From Pteria penguin (Eukaryota > Mollusca > Bivalvia > Pterioida > Pteriidae): 64,000 nt of DNA. The stretch covers positions 39,409,501-39,473,500 of the forward strand of contig CM068587.1 in NCBI GenBank assembly GCA_035048485.1, in the 5' to 3' direction. The position numbers and the translations under genes were made by a program. This document shows positions 13,021 to 25,758 of this stretch, piece after piece. The notes below the pieces were generated by a model, which saw only the letters and a program-made list of their open reading frames with translations, searched no databases and had not been told where the DNA came from. Position 1 is the first letter of the stretch, and each line of letters opens with the position of its first letter.

Positions 13021-13320
13021 TATAAAAGAATAATGACTTCGCAAATGAAGACACAGCTATACTGGTTTCCTCATTTTTGTTGCATAATGGCAAACATTAC
13101 TTTAGGTAACATTAGAACTATATGATAATTCTCTGTCTAATGAATAATTACATATTTTACGATTTGAACACAAATTACGATTATTCACTTAGATCCCTTC
13201 CTGTTTGTTAATTTCACAGAAGCGGAATAAATTATTTTGATAATAAATATACACATACGTTGGTACATATTCTTATTAAAAAGTACACAAATGGCGTCTG
13301 ATGTATTGATTTGTGAGTTC
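13021..13320 (+). pseudogene. Third partial duplicate: orphan TATA segment joined to the gene's 3' flank
   Basis: TATAAAAG at 13021 and the following 60 bp match the flank at 9484. From about 13102 the sequence switches to a copy of the 3' untranslated region of the secreted gene (ttaggtaacattagaac against ttaggtaacaatagaca at 7881, continuing through the cacatacg and aagtacacaaatg words). No coding exon is left between the two. This looks like a deletion or unequal-exchange junction. Confidence 0.5.
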
Positions 13321-14249
13321 ATACTTATCGTTTGTTAGTGAGTCAAATAAAAACAAAAATATATGTTCTACGTTAAAGACAATATTGTTCATCAGAATAT
13401 CCACGGTGTTGCATTTTGAAGTGACAAATTGGATGACAGTTTTGAAATATTATTCGGGTCAATGGTATATTAGTATAGTCGTTGTGGAACTACACTATTA
13501 TGTATTTTATTTTATCATTGAAATGCAAATTACATTATAAAGTTTCTTAATATACCTGACTTTTTATTATGATAGCATAATGAATTTAAGAACATTTCTG
13601 GAGGTATGTATTTCAACTTTTGATGTAGAATCGTTGTAAAGTGTCGAAAGTCGAAAAGTATTGGAAGAACGAATTTTACCGATTTCATTGGTTCTAAACC
13701 TTTGAATAGCTAACTCATGTGGTTACAAATTGCCTGCATAATTGCATTATGTTTTGCATTATTTCAACCATCATTCTGCTATGGTCAAATCGCCATTAAA
13801 GATAATGACTTCCGGTAAATTTCATGATCTCTTATGTACATATTTGCATTCTAATTCAATTTGCATCAAGAAAGGACTTGACGTACACGTTTTGTCAAAT
13901 TAAACAGTTGTAATATTATCAGATTTGAACATATTAGATGTTCATTATATATATATTATGATGTTTGAACTGCTGATCTTTTAAACTTGCATACCTGTTA
14001 TCATCACCAAACATTTTGTGTTCTATGCCTATTCACATAGATATTTTTATTACTGAAATTTACATTGTCAGTCCCTCATCTTAAATCGATATTAAAACTA
14101 TTTTGTCTTTGAAAGACGTCATGTCGATATTCTACTTTATTCACATCGGGCACTCTCTGAATTTTAATCTAACATTATACTATATAAAACTAATTGTCTT
14201 CACATGTTTTGTGTATCTACTCAGCACGAAGGTTGCTAGTAAAACAGGA

Positions 14250-14545
14250 GACACTAACTACTCCGGAACACCATGTATAAGTTCTCCTTAACACTATGCA
14301 TGGTCTTTATTTAAAAACCATGAATTTTTTTCTCCTGAACACCATGCATCGTCTTCTCATAAACATCATACATTGTCTTCTCCTGAAAACCATGTATCGT
14401 CTTCTTCTGAAAACCACGTTTCGTCTTCTAGCTACAGGTATCGTCTTCCATGAACACCACGTATCGTCTTCTCCTGAACATCACGTATCATCTTCTATTG
14501 AACACCATGTTTTGTCATCTCCTGAAGACCATGTATCGTTTTTGG
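14250..14545 (+). repeat. 24-bp tandem repeat with an in-frame octapeptide
   Basis: About eleven diverged units around TCTTCTCCTGAACACCATGT followed by ATCG. Because 24 is a multiple of three, one frame reads a repeated HHVSSSPE peptide near 14450-14540. No signal peptide, splice site or upstream exon is recognisable, so coding status is undecided. Confidence 0.7.
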
Positions 14546-16274
14546 TTTCCAGGATTAGTAATAAGTGCGTTGTCATGAGTGTCATATTGGCATTACATAC
14601 ATTAGTACTCTATAAAATCACTTTGTATATTATATATTACAATTTTTCCGAGAAAACATTAATTTCATGTTAATTAAGGATTGTGTTTCCAAGCAAAAAT
14701 CAAAAATGTAGCATAAAATAAAGCACAATTGACTTTGAGTTTAGGATAAATGTTGTTTGTAGTGAAAATTTAACCTTGAATAAATGAAAGTGAAATCCTC
14801 AAGAAAATAAAGGTACGCGAAAAATAAATAATTAGCGGTATGCTTGTTTTTGACAATACATAGTCTGACTTCCCATTTTGCTGTTAACAGGTGCAACGTT
14901 ATTGATATTTATTATTTGCCTGCACTAATTGTTTATACATCACAGATAAATTAGACCTTAATTGCCGCGGGATGGAACAATGCCAGACATGTTAATCTGA
15001 TCAATCAGCTGGAAAGGTAAACATCCAGTAAGAGAGATCAGCAGATTAAGATCGATGTTTCCATAAAATGTCAACTTTATCTATTCTTGAATGCATAAGG
15101 CTTACAATGGTCGATTAAACGATGATCTTAATAATGCAATGTATAATGTATATCAAATATAGATTTTACACTTATATGTTTAAGAACATATATATTGATG
15201 CAACTTGTGTACATTATGTCCGCATTTCAGCAAATAAGGTCATTGCCAAAACTTTGTAACCATATGCTGTATACTTTGTTTTCCTAACGACTCAGATTCC
15301 ATTTTTATAAGTACAGATCTTGATCGATCACTGTTAACATACATTTCCAAATAAAAGTGTTTCTGTATTTACTTTCCACTAGCAAAATATTAAAGAATTT
15401 GAGTCTATTTTATAGCAGTCAATAATGTATTGCATTATTTCGATAAATTATTTCTATTCATGTAGTGCTGCCAGCAATTTCAGTACATTGTAATGATTAG
15501 AATACATAATCAATATGAGCAATATGCGATGGCTGATTACATGGACAGGTCAATCATGACTATGTAATAACGATATACAGAACAAAATATTTAAGCTTTA
15601 TTGTGAATAAGAACGCCTTAGGACAAATATCAATAAAATTCTTAGGTGTTGTGTTAGGGTTACACATTCCTCTTTAAAGAGAAGGCTTACACCGGTGCTA
15701 CATTTACATGCTTCCTCCACCATGGCTACTTGTTTTATCTCGTTTTCTAAAGTAGTTCATGCTGACCATTTCCCTTATTGTATGTACACATACCAATGTT
15801 TGGCTACTAAATGGCTACTATAGCTCGTGGTAACTTTACCATTTCTAGAGCAAAAAATCATGAATGTTGTCTTGATTAACCAAATTACGGTGAGGGGATA
15901 AACGAAATGAATTAAAACATGCTGGAAAGCATATTGCATGGTGGTAGACATATGTCACGCACTTGTCAAGTTTTGTTGGTTCAGCTTGATAGTAATAACT
16001 GTGAACTTGAATAGTAGAAAAAGAAAGTGTAAATCATCCTTGATACAAGTGTTAAGATAGGCGTTGAGAGCACTTGATGAAGTTATTCTAAACAGTGTTT
16101 TGATAGACTGAGTCAATGGACAACGAGTAAGTACAAAACAGTAATACATTTAAAGACGGTATCTCGTAGTTATACATGTCTGAAAGCTAATGTGTTGACC
16201 AATCAGAATTGTCAAAACAAAACATGTGAGTTGGAAGGCAGATTTTACTTATTTATACTTTTTATTATGAAAAG

Positions 16275-16302
16275 GCATGGCACACACAAAGTGTGTGTGC
16301 CA
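16275..16302. repeat. Short perfect hairpin
   Basis: ATGGCACACAC and GTGTGTGTGCCAT pair as inverted arms around a three-base AAA loop. The function is unknown, and a chance CA/TG slippage palindrome is possible. Confidence 0.6.
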
Positions 16303-16439
16303 TAATGTGCAGTTCTACTTAAAATTTGGGTCAAATTCCATGTCGGAAACCCTCATACAAATGGTCTGCTATTGATTTCCCGCGGAGTTTTGCAGCTTCA
16401 CAAGTGTATCAGTATGCAATACTTGTATAGCACTACACA

Positions 16440-16640
16440 CCATCAAAGCAATCAACGAATACATACCGCAGGGTTAATTTCATGGGATCCATGGAATAAA
16501 AGGACAATATTTTGTGTAGTGTCATATTCAGACAAATGCGAACCCCAATAAAATTCAGGTGAGACTAGGTGCCCGGGAGAAGTAAACGTTTCCTGCTTGC
16601 ATGCAACACTCGTCGCAAATCCTGCAACAACAAGCAAGAG
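16440..16640 (+). repeat. Dispersed repeat copy
   Basis: Shares agtgtcatattcagacaaat, ccccaataaaat and gcccgggagaagtaaacgt with the copies at 22000 and 28030, in the same order. The apparent 67-aa minus-strand frame here is part of the repeat. Confidence 0.7.
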
Positions 16641-17602
16641 GGAAAATAGGGTCAATTTCGGTAGTCTACCTTAGCTTGAATTTTACTAAATCGCCACACT
16701 CAAAATGCAAAAAGCACTTCAAATTTTACTTCAACACATGTTCAACGTATAGCCAATTGCGTTACCGTAGCAACCCCAAGATTTTGTACTGTTTTAAAGC
16801 TTGTATTATGCACTTATATTTAAAATATATTATGATGAGAAAATTTATGACATTAAAGAAATGCATAATATAATGTACATGTCCTATTTAATAAAACAGT
16901 TCTTCCTTAGACAAAAAGCTATCTCCATATCGTAATTTATTTATTAAGGGCTCTATCTTGTTTAATAACGAGTTCTGAAGGCAATGTTATGAGTATAAGT
17001 GAACTTAAGTTAACTTAAAACTGTACTTCTATTTTAATATGCTTTGGCTGTGAGTCCATGTGTACGATGCTCGTCTGCATTTATATCTGCACATAGTGTA
17101 TGACACTATTTGTGCCGATTGTTTATCAGGGATTTTCATGAATGTTTACTTTATTTTCAGTATCCTAGATAATTCACCCTGATGGTGCGAGTGCCACAGT
17201 CACGAGACAACTGTTACATTTAGAATTAAATGGCGATATAGGCACAAAGTACTGTATCGGGAGATTCATAAAAATAAATTAAGCTTCCAGTGAATGGATT
17301 GCGATCAGATTAGACAGTAGTCTCATTAGACATCGGTCATTGTCATCCCCTTAAAGTTTTTTTTCAGCTAAGCACACATTTGATGTTGTAGTCATTGAAA
17401 CTCAATTTATGAAAAGGCCTCTTCAATACAAACAGGATGTTTAATTTTCTTTCCATTCGGCAATAGTTTGCATTTGACATGTAGCAATATATGGTAAGAC
17501 GATTGCTGTTGGTATTGATTATTGTGTGATTTATGACAATAAATTCATTGTTAACAAGTTTTATCAAGATTATTGGACTGATATGTAATGTGATTAAAAC
17601 CA

Positions 17603-17779
17603 TTGACCTTTTGACTACAAAAGTGACTTATTTATCAATACTAGGTAGCCGTAGATATTATATATAACACATCGAGCCTAGAAAATCTTTGACCTTTTGA
17701 CTATAAAAGTGACTAATTATCAATACTAGGGAACCGTAGATATTACATATAACACATCGAGCCTAGAAAAACTTTGACC
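17603..17779 (+). repeat. 86-bp tandem duplication
   Basis: Two near-identical units start with TTGACCTTTTGACTA at 17603 and 17689, and a third start (TTGACCT) follows at 17774. The units share ccgtagatatta and acacatcgagcctagaaaa and differ at only a few positions, so the duplication is fairly recent. Confidence 0.85.
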
Positions 17780-18249
17780 TGCACTTTTTCTCCACTACCT
17801 GTCTACTGAATGCTCATTTTGAATAAAACTGTTGATATATATGTATATATCACGTAATGAGGATTTAACTGTGCTGTATTCTTTCAATGCCTGCGATTGT
17901 TAAGCTTATGTTTATTTTACTACAGATTTTATACAGTTTATATTTTGAATATACGCAAGCAAACAGTAACACATATGCATATATTCACTTAGAAAGGGAT
18001 TTAGGATACCTGACTGAAAATAGGAAAACTCATCCCAAGATTTAAAATTAAATATAATGAGAACAAATCCGCTTAAATCGTCATAATAATATTGGATAAA
18101 TACCACTCAGGGAAAACAATATGATAACAGAGCAAAAATGCTTTTATTTGGAACACTCTCATTTCGGTAATCAAATCTGTCTACACCTTTTTTTTTATTT
18201 AAAAAGGAATTCTATTTCGTTCTGTATGAATGGGGGGTGAATAGCTTGG

Positions 18250-18310
18250 TTTAACCTGTGGCATCACAGCGGAAGTCATTGCCCGACAGGGGATATTTAC
18301 TTCTCCATGG
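18250..18310 (-). repeat. Dispersed repeat fragment, minus strand
   Basis: Read on the minus strand it gives ggagaagtaaatatcccctg, the core of the family also seen at 16440, 22000 and 28030. Confidence 0.4.
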
Positions 18311-19930
18311 TATCTTCTCTCTCCTGTCTTGTTTCCTGGGTTCTTAACTTACCATTCCCTAAATTGCCTTGTATTACAGATGTTCATTTTTAAACAAATA
18401 TTAGGTATCAGAATTTTTCAAAATTTGAAAATTGTACGAAATAATGTCCATCTTTTTTTGCCATTTACATGTATAATATAAGGAGAACAGCATTTTAATA
18501 AACATTCTGTTTTCTTACATGTTAATGACCTGACTCAAGATAAAATTTTCAGAACAGATTTTATGTATTCTTTTCATAGAGTATAAATATAACACAATAA
18601 TAACAATATTTAACACCATTACGTAAAAACCAATTACAACATGATATGTATTACACATTGTTATATATACATACCTCTTTCACATTATCATTATGATATT
18701 ATCAAATGAAAAGGTAAATATTGGTGCATTAAATGTCCAATTCAATCTTGCTGATTCTACTCTTTACACATTTTTCTTCTAGCATGTATTTTTATTGTAT
18801 TGTACTTTAATAGTATGAAGTATTTTCATTTCATTGAAAATTAGAGAGGCATGATACAACAATTCCGTTATCGTAGAAGGGAGTGCGTCAGTATAAATTT
18901 AATAGAATATAGAAAATGGAGCATGCAGGTAAAATCTCGGCAGTTATTCCGAAACCAAACTTAACTAAATATAAGAAAGCCAGATGTCATCAATATTATA
19001 GAAACGTATCAGAGACATTGAATTATACAACCAACAAGAAATTTCAACGGATATCTGTAAATGAAATGTACACTGTAAATATCAAAATAACATAATGTAT
19101 TTGAAAGCGACAAGTTTCACACATAAGCAAGCAGTGTGTGTTACCTTTCTAGTCTTTAATAATCAATGACAGTAACACCAATACTTATTTTCAACAGGTA
19201 CTCGGAAGTGGATGACAAGATTTTAATGATTTTATATGATCCGACCACGAGAGTGCAAAACCAGATCTTTCTATAAACAAAAGAAGCAATATACTGTAAA
19301 TATCTATAAATGGTTATATCAGCTGCAGATCTGAAAGTCCTACTAGGTAATGATTCCACAAAATTGATTTTTAAACATTTCAATAATAAATGAACTTCTT
19401 TAAATAATAGAGAGCTAACTTGTCTTTTATGTAAAATTACGATTTTAAAAATGTTTAAAATTATATTATTTATATTGTCTTTGTAGATATATACACTACG
19501 TATAAGAGAAAGGGATAAGGACATCTGACTTAAATGCATGACAAAAGTTAACATGGACATTCAGAAAGAGAATAAACACATGATATAAGGAAAAATAAAA
19601 TATTCGATTGCAATTCATGTGTTGTACCGACTTAAGACGGTCAGATGCGATCGTTATACAATTAGTAAGAATGATATAGATTATATATTTTTTCTGTATT
19701 TTAGCAACAATATGTGACTAGAAAAGAGAAATATATTCTTACTTTCGTTCAGTATTCACCGTAAAATTCACCGCATCTATATCGGTTGATATTTAACCAA
19801 ATTCGTGTTCATGACCAAAAAAAAAAAAAATCTATATCTCTTTATCTATTTCCTGAAAAGGTATGTTAAATAATGTCCAGTTTCTGATAACATCCCACAA
19901 TCTATAATTAATTGAGAAATCTGATCGATT

Positions 19931-20611
19931 TTACTTGGTCTTCGCTGGTGAAAATTTTATCTCTGTGCATGGAAGTCTTTTCGTTATCCTTGGCGACACC
20001 GAGCGAGTTGTTTTACGTCCATGGCTAGTTGCTAGGAGTGAAGAGCGAGATGTTCTAGGCAATGATTTATCATTTGCTGAAATAACATCTTTTTTCAATT
20101 TGTCATTTTGCTCTTTCACTAGGTCCATATACAGGCATCCCTCCGATCTACTGAATGCTGTTTTCAAGTTTCCAGGAGAAAGAACAGCGATTTCTCTCCC
20201 TCCGTCTGTTCGTCTTTCCATGACCGGAGAAGGAATTTCTAGACTGCTATTGCTCCCACTTCGAGATATAGATATGTATGACGGAGGAGAAGATTTTCGG
20301 CATCCACTATGAATGTCTGGAAATTTTTCGTCACATTTTTGAACAGTTATATGCGGAAAAGCAGTATTATTACCTATATCAAGAACATTCACCTCACAGT
20401 TAACATCTGGTAGCTTCGACGGAATCGGTGAGCAAATAGTTGCTCTTAAGTCACGTTCACATCCATAGTTTTCTTGATAATTTGTTCGCCGGTCCAGAAG
20501 TTTTTCATGCCGATGTACTTTTGTCTTAGATGAATTAACAACAGATAATTTTGTCACTTCTGGTAAAATGTCGTCTGATGATTGTGTTACATTTGTTTTC
20601 TTTTTCTCCAT
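19931..20611 (-). CDS. Uncharacterised 226-aa hydrophilic protein, single open exon
   Basis: This is a 681-nt reading frame with a good start context (A at -3, G at +4) and a TAA stop. It is much longer than random frames in this AT-rich DNA and has a balanced amino-acid make-up. The product is polar, without signal peptide or membrane segment. It is rich in Ser, Lys, Arg and Pro, with several SP sites (SPVME, LSPGNLK, VSPRITK, FSPAKTK) and a mid-C-terminal segment EGCLYMDLVKEQNDKLKK that could be helical. It looks like an intrinsically disordered, phosphorylatable intracellular protein. A possible splice acceptor (tactttaacag) lies directly before the ATG, so it may be the last exon of a larger minus-strand gene. 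I recognise no family. Confidence 0.6.
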   Translation of the reverse strand: MEKKKTNVTQSSDDILPEVTKLSVVNSSKTKVHRHEKLLDRRTNYQENYGCERDLRATICSPIPSKLPDVNCEVNVLDIGNNTAFPHITVQKCDEKFPDIHSGCRKSSPPSYISISRSGSNSSLEIPSPVMERRTDGGREIAVLSPGNLKTAFSRSEGCLYMDLVKEQNDKLKKDVISANDKSLPRTSRSSLLATSHGRKTTRSVSPRITKRLPCTEIKFSPAKTK

Positions 20612-20639
20612 ACTGTTAAAGTATATGAAATAACGGTTA

Positions 20640-23600
20640 CATCTCTATATATGTTGTGTAATGTATTTTAAAGTGCAAATTCTGTATGTCAACTTCAGCT
20701 TTTGATAAACACAATCAATTAAATGACACTTTAAACAGCATTTCCAAACTCCGAAGCAATTGTTTAAAATGTAATAGTTTCAAATATTTCAGCAGCTTAA
20801 CCATAGAGTTCCGTTCGCCGTCTCTCTGTGTATATCGATCTATAATGAAGCAGGTGAATGTATGAGTTCCCAGACAATCCATAAATCAATTGCACAGGTA
20901 TGAATTGTTATGAGGAATCATTTCAATTTCATCGAATTTGATTCTTACTTGTCTAACTCTTCATTATATAATATTCAACTATAAGCACCATGCAACGTGT
21001 GAACAAAGAGCGTGATGTAATGAAGTATGAAAGCAATGTACATGTGTTTTGTCTCCATCGCGCTGACGTACTGAAAACTTATCCAATCGCGTATCATCTT
21101 CAGTGACATTTAACTTCTATGGTACAATGATGCCCATGCATAAATGTTCATTTTAGTGTGTGATCTTCAATACTTAAAGTTATCAATACCAATGATGCTT
21201 GCAATTAATCCGACTTGGAAGTAATTAATTGCACACGTTTACTTTATGATGATCTACATGTATGACATTGAACACTTTATACTGGATCAGATAATTACCT
21301 AATAAGTACCTTGAAAGATAGCTGGAGACTTAATGGCAAACCTTATATTAGATTTTACTTTTCAGAGAAAAATAATGTTATAAATGCAAAAAAAAAAAAA
21401 TAGTCTAAGAAGTTTACAAAGGTTTCTAGATAATGTGTTTGCTTGAGTATTTTCTTCTTGTAAAGTATAAATTAAAATATTTAAATAGGCTTGAGCAGGG
21501 TCCATAATTAACACGAGAAAAAGTTAGGAAACGACGGACTCTGATAGGCGAGAGATCTCGTTTCATGGAAGAATGAGCATGCTTTGTCGGTCATTCAAAT
21601 CCGCCAGTATTTATATGTTTTCAACTCTTTAGCAATTGACAGGTGTGGTTATAGGATTATGTAAATGATCAAGGGCTGTTTTGTTTATCCTCGCGGATTT
21701 TAATACAATGAACTGTATATATGCAAAACCTAGAACAGCAGTGTCGAGAAACGACTTTACAAAAATAACCAATGTTGCAAATAGTATTACAATGAAATAT
21801 CAGAGTACTATAACATACTATTAAGTATTTTTAGTTTCATAAAGATATTGATTATTTAATGACCAATAATTTGAGTTTTGCCGTATTGTAACAGAACAGG
21901 AGGAAGTTTATGTGCAATTCTGCGATTTATATTAATTGATGTATTCCACGACGCTGCATTTAATTTTTTTTTTATTTCAAGTTAAAAACGAAGAAGTACC
22001 GAAGAGTAAACCATATCTTATAGTCCATAGAAGAAAAGGACAATATCGTGAATAGTGTCATATTCAGACAAATGCGAATCCCAATAAATTCGAGGTGAGA
22101 CCAGGTGCCCGGGAGGAGTAAGCGTCCCCTGGTTGCATGCAACAACCTTTCAAGTCGAGGAGGTAAATACATAAATATATACGCACGTACACACGAAGGA
22201 GACAAGAAAACGAAGTCAAATTTTCCCATTCAAGGAAAGAAAAGCTGCCTAACTGATATTCTGAAACACGTTTCCAACTAAATCTGAGTAATTCATACAT
22301 ATTGGCGGCAAGCATCTTCTTAGAATTGAATATACCTTGAAACTAGAAATGAAATAAACAGCTTAGGGACGTTACTGAATATTTTGCTTTGTTCTGAATT
22401 TAACAGAACGTGGAGATTACAGCTTCAATGGGAAACGTATATCCCATCGAAGCTGAACCATAGTAATAGATCATGTCCACCATCTAAATATAGAATAAAC
22501 AAGACAAACATATCATATTATATTAAACATATGTTTTAGGGAATTTATATCATTTCGCAAAACTTCAATCATTTAAAGTAAGAAAGCATAAAATTATGCC
22601 TATTCTTATCTGTAAAGCAATAGATGAACAGTCGCAGATCTGCCTAAGATTGTCACAGTGTCATTTACAAGTCAATATATTAACAAAATGATAATAAAAT
22701 CACATAGAATGTTAAGAAACCACGATGATGGTGTAATACAAATGATCGTGATTATTAATTAATCCTTGTGACTCGTGCTTTAACACATACCATACCATTC
22801 TTTTGTTCTCCAGTGGGGCAGAAAATATGTTCAAGTTTAGAGCAACAGAATTCGTAAGTAATTAAAATTTAAAACATAAACAGAATGAGTTTTTGCGATC
22901 TTGCCAGTTAGCAAGGTTTACAGGCTCTTCCCTTAAGTCTTAACTGACATAGACTTTTTTCCCTAATTTCTACTGCTTATGGAATAAGTGGTGAAATATT
23001 AATGCTGTACTCATAATAATTTAACATTTTTTTGTGATAAATATTGTTTATCATCTGTCCTCATCCAATATTAAACACATTGCAGCTATATGTCATGATC
23101 ATTAGCTTACAATTTATCAAAACATATTTTCGTGATACTCATGTTTATTCCAAAATGTATATTGCTCAGTCGCATGTCTAGAAGTATTTTAGATTTCAAT
23201 AAGGGTCTTAATTGTGAGTTTAATGTCAAATGTATTCCAAAGCTGAAATGTGTGTAAATTTTACGTGCATAAATTTGTAATTCATAAAAAACATAGCACT
23301 ATATGACAGAGGATGCATAGCGTGACAGTACTTTATACATCGTTAGGGTATTTTTGTCCGCTTATTTATAATTTACGTCATTAACATCGATTTTATATGG
23401 AATTTGTATGTAGTCCATAACAAAACTGGAAAGAAGCAATATGCATGCCCCATCAAGTAACACATTATACTCTTTGTGTGAACATGCCATGCAAAATTTA
23501 TCACTCCAGTTATACGCTAGTAATTTGCAACAAACTTATAGTTCATTAGCCTAAAATGATCAGAACGTATTATGATTATATAGTATCATAACATGAAGAT

Positions 23601-25550
23601 AACCTTGAGTCATATGCTATTAGTCTATATCACGCATTTTAACTCTGAAGAGAACGAGTTGTTGTGCAGGTCTTGAATACCTTGTTCTAAAAAGCAATGT
23701 GTCCTGTGTATTATGTTGAATGTCACAGTAACAAACTGTTTTGGTTTTTTTTAATTTTTATCTTTATTTTGGTCAAGACAGACATTTAAGTCCGATGCGG
23801 TTATCAATATTGTACATAATTGTCCTTTAAAGTTTTGCATTCGAATTCAGACAAAATTGTTCATTATTCACATATCAAGAAATAGACAAAAGACTTCTCA
23901 ATATAATTTTATACCAACCTTAACGAGTTCACAAAAGTTTGGCTTCTCGAAATATAAAGTAAAATTTGACGAGCTGTTTACATTATTAATGTTTGACCTT
24001 GTGTCACTAATGCACCCTTGTATATCAAATCATAAATTATTCACTGTTTTGTTTGCGCTTCCTTCTCAGACTTCAATCTATCTTCATACCTACCAATGTA
24101 TAGATCTAAGTTAGTTGTAAGTTTATCTTTATACACACTCTTCACATAATGAATAAATTATTATCAAACTCTGTAATGAATCGTGAGAATAGAAAGGGTC
24201 ATACTGTAAATTCACTATACATGAACTTATGATAAACCCATGATATTGCATTTCACCTTTAGCCATACCAGGTTCATTACGTTTAGATGATGGTGACACT
24301 TATCTAGAGCCCCACAGTAAACGAGGATGAATCATTCACGCTTCAATTAATATTGTGAGACTGGCCCTCGACTTGTTTTAGGGTTTTGTTCTAAGAGCAG
24401 AGATGAAAGGACTCCACCGTGACTTAATTTCCGACAGCATGGAGGAGGAAGCAGCCTGTCAGTAGAGCCTTACAATTATTCCATGTCTATTTATCCCAAC
24501 TCTGGTTCTTCCAGATGCAGATGTCTTCTGTCTTCTCCTACAGGGGTCCGTGGCTGCCTATATTTCCTATGAGTCTTGTATTATAGATAAATTATTAACT
24601 GCTGCTCTGTACCCTATCATTTTATTCATTATCGAACCTTGGTCTTCATTACAGAAATCTAGTACACCGAAGGAAACAACATTGAGTAACAATGAGTAAA
24701 CATCTGCACTGATAAACACTTAACATAAAATTAAAAGAAAACGGTACCTATTCTTATGCTACTTAAGCTTTCACGGTACTGTTCTGATATGGATTGTAAC
24801 ATTTTACTATTCCCAATTAATCTATTCAGTATACAAGCTAACTGTACCACATTCATAACTGTCTCAGAGTACGGTTGCCTATAAAAACCTTATTATTGTA
24901 AAATAATATCATTTAGGGCATCACATGGTATTGTTTACATTGTTGCTTGTTATGCTAATGATTATTTATAATTACCAGCCAATCATAATACACCTTCTAG
25001 TCATATGATTTAATTAATTATGCATAGTGTTTTTGACCAATCATAAGCCTAAGCTTGTCACGTGCCTTGATTAATTATGCACAGCGTCACTTCAGCTTTG
25101 TTTGCCAAACAGTAAGCAGGATTATGCGAGATTGTTTTGATTTAATTTGTTTCCCTCCACCGCCCCAACTTGAATTCCTATTGTATGATAATGTAATTTT
25201 TCCACCCAAATTAACCCGCATTGCAAGAGGGTTATCATTAGAGAATATGGATTGTTATGTACAAGTATTATAGTATTGTATCAGTTAGGCCCTTTTCCGA
25301 TGCCACCTTTTCCCGCTGTTTGGGAATTTGTTGAAGATTGTATATTGTACTTGTTCGTTGTATCTAGTGGGGAGATTCCACATCCTTATATTTTTCGTCA
25401 TTTAAAGATAAATGACATTTGTCATTCAAACATTTGTTTTTCTTTCTGCTTGGAAAACAGAGCTAAGAGACATTCATTCAGTTTGGGAGATGAATGGTTG
25501 AGTCCCTATATACATGTGTATGACATAAATGCAGTTGAGAAACTTAATCT
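20640..25550. other. Intergenic region
   Basis: Nothing coding can be supported. It may hold promoter or upstream exons of the minus-strand ORF at 19931-20611, but none stands out. The dispersed repeat at 22000-22215 lies here. Confidence 0.5.
22000..22215 (+). repeat. Dispersed repeat copy
   Basis: Matches 28030-28275 over its whole length (tagtccatagaa, agtgtcatattc, gaggtgagacca, gtcccctggttgcatgcaac, gaggaggtaaatacataaat). It is one of the two longest copies of this family here. Confidence 0.7.
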
Positions 25551-25552
25551 AA

Positions 25553-25758
25553 GCTACGACCAGGTGCTACATGTCACTAACGCTTAAGCTACGACCAGGT
25601 GCTACATGACACTAACGCTTAATCTACGACCAGGTGCTACATGACACTAACGCTTAAGCTACGACCAGGTGCTACATGACACTAACGCTTAAGCTACGAC
25701 CAGTTGCTACATGACACTAACGCTTAAGCTACGACCAGGTGCTACATGACACTAACGT
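25553..25758 (+). repeat. 35-bp tandem array, six copies
   Basis: Units start with GCTACGACCAGGTGCTACAT at 25553, 25588, 25623, 25658, 25693 and 25728, an exact 35-bp period with one or two substitutions per unit. The array has no unique spacers, so it is not CRISPR. The near identity implies recent expansion. Confidence 0.95.

Larger units (their letters stand above)
13540..19920. other. Intergenic region without recognisable genes
   Basis: Apart from the 24-bp repeat, the hairpin at 16275, the dispersed repeat copies at 16440 and 18250 and the 86-bp duplication at 17603, I see no gene, RNA gene or complete mobile element. Frames such as those at 16452-16655 fall inside the repeat copies. 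Confidence 0.6.

Noticed and set aside
16452..16655. 67-aa minus-strand frame with a signal-peptide-like start
   Set aside because: It falls inside a dispersed repeat that recurs at 22000 and 28030 with other frames broken, so it is not a gene.
25252..25587. 111-aa frame before the 35-bp array
   Set aside because: No homology, no splice context, and its end is made of the tandem repeat.
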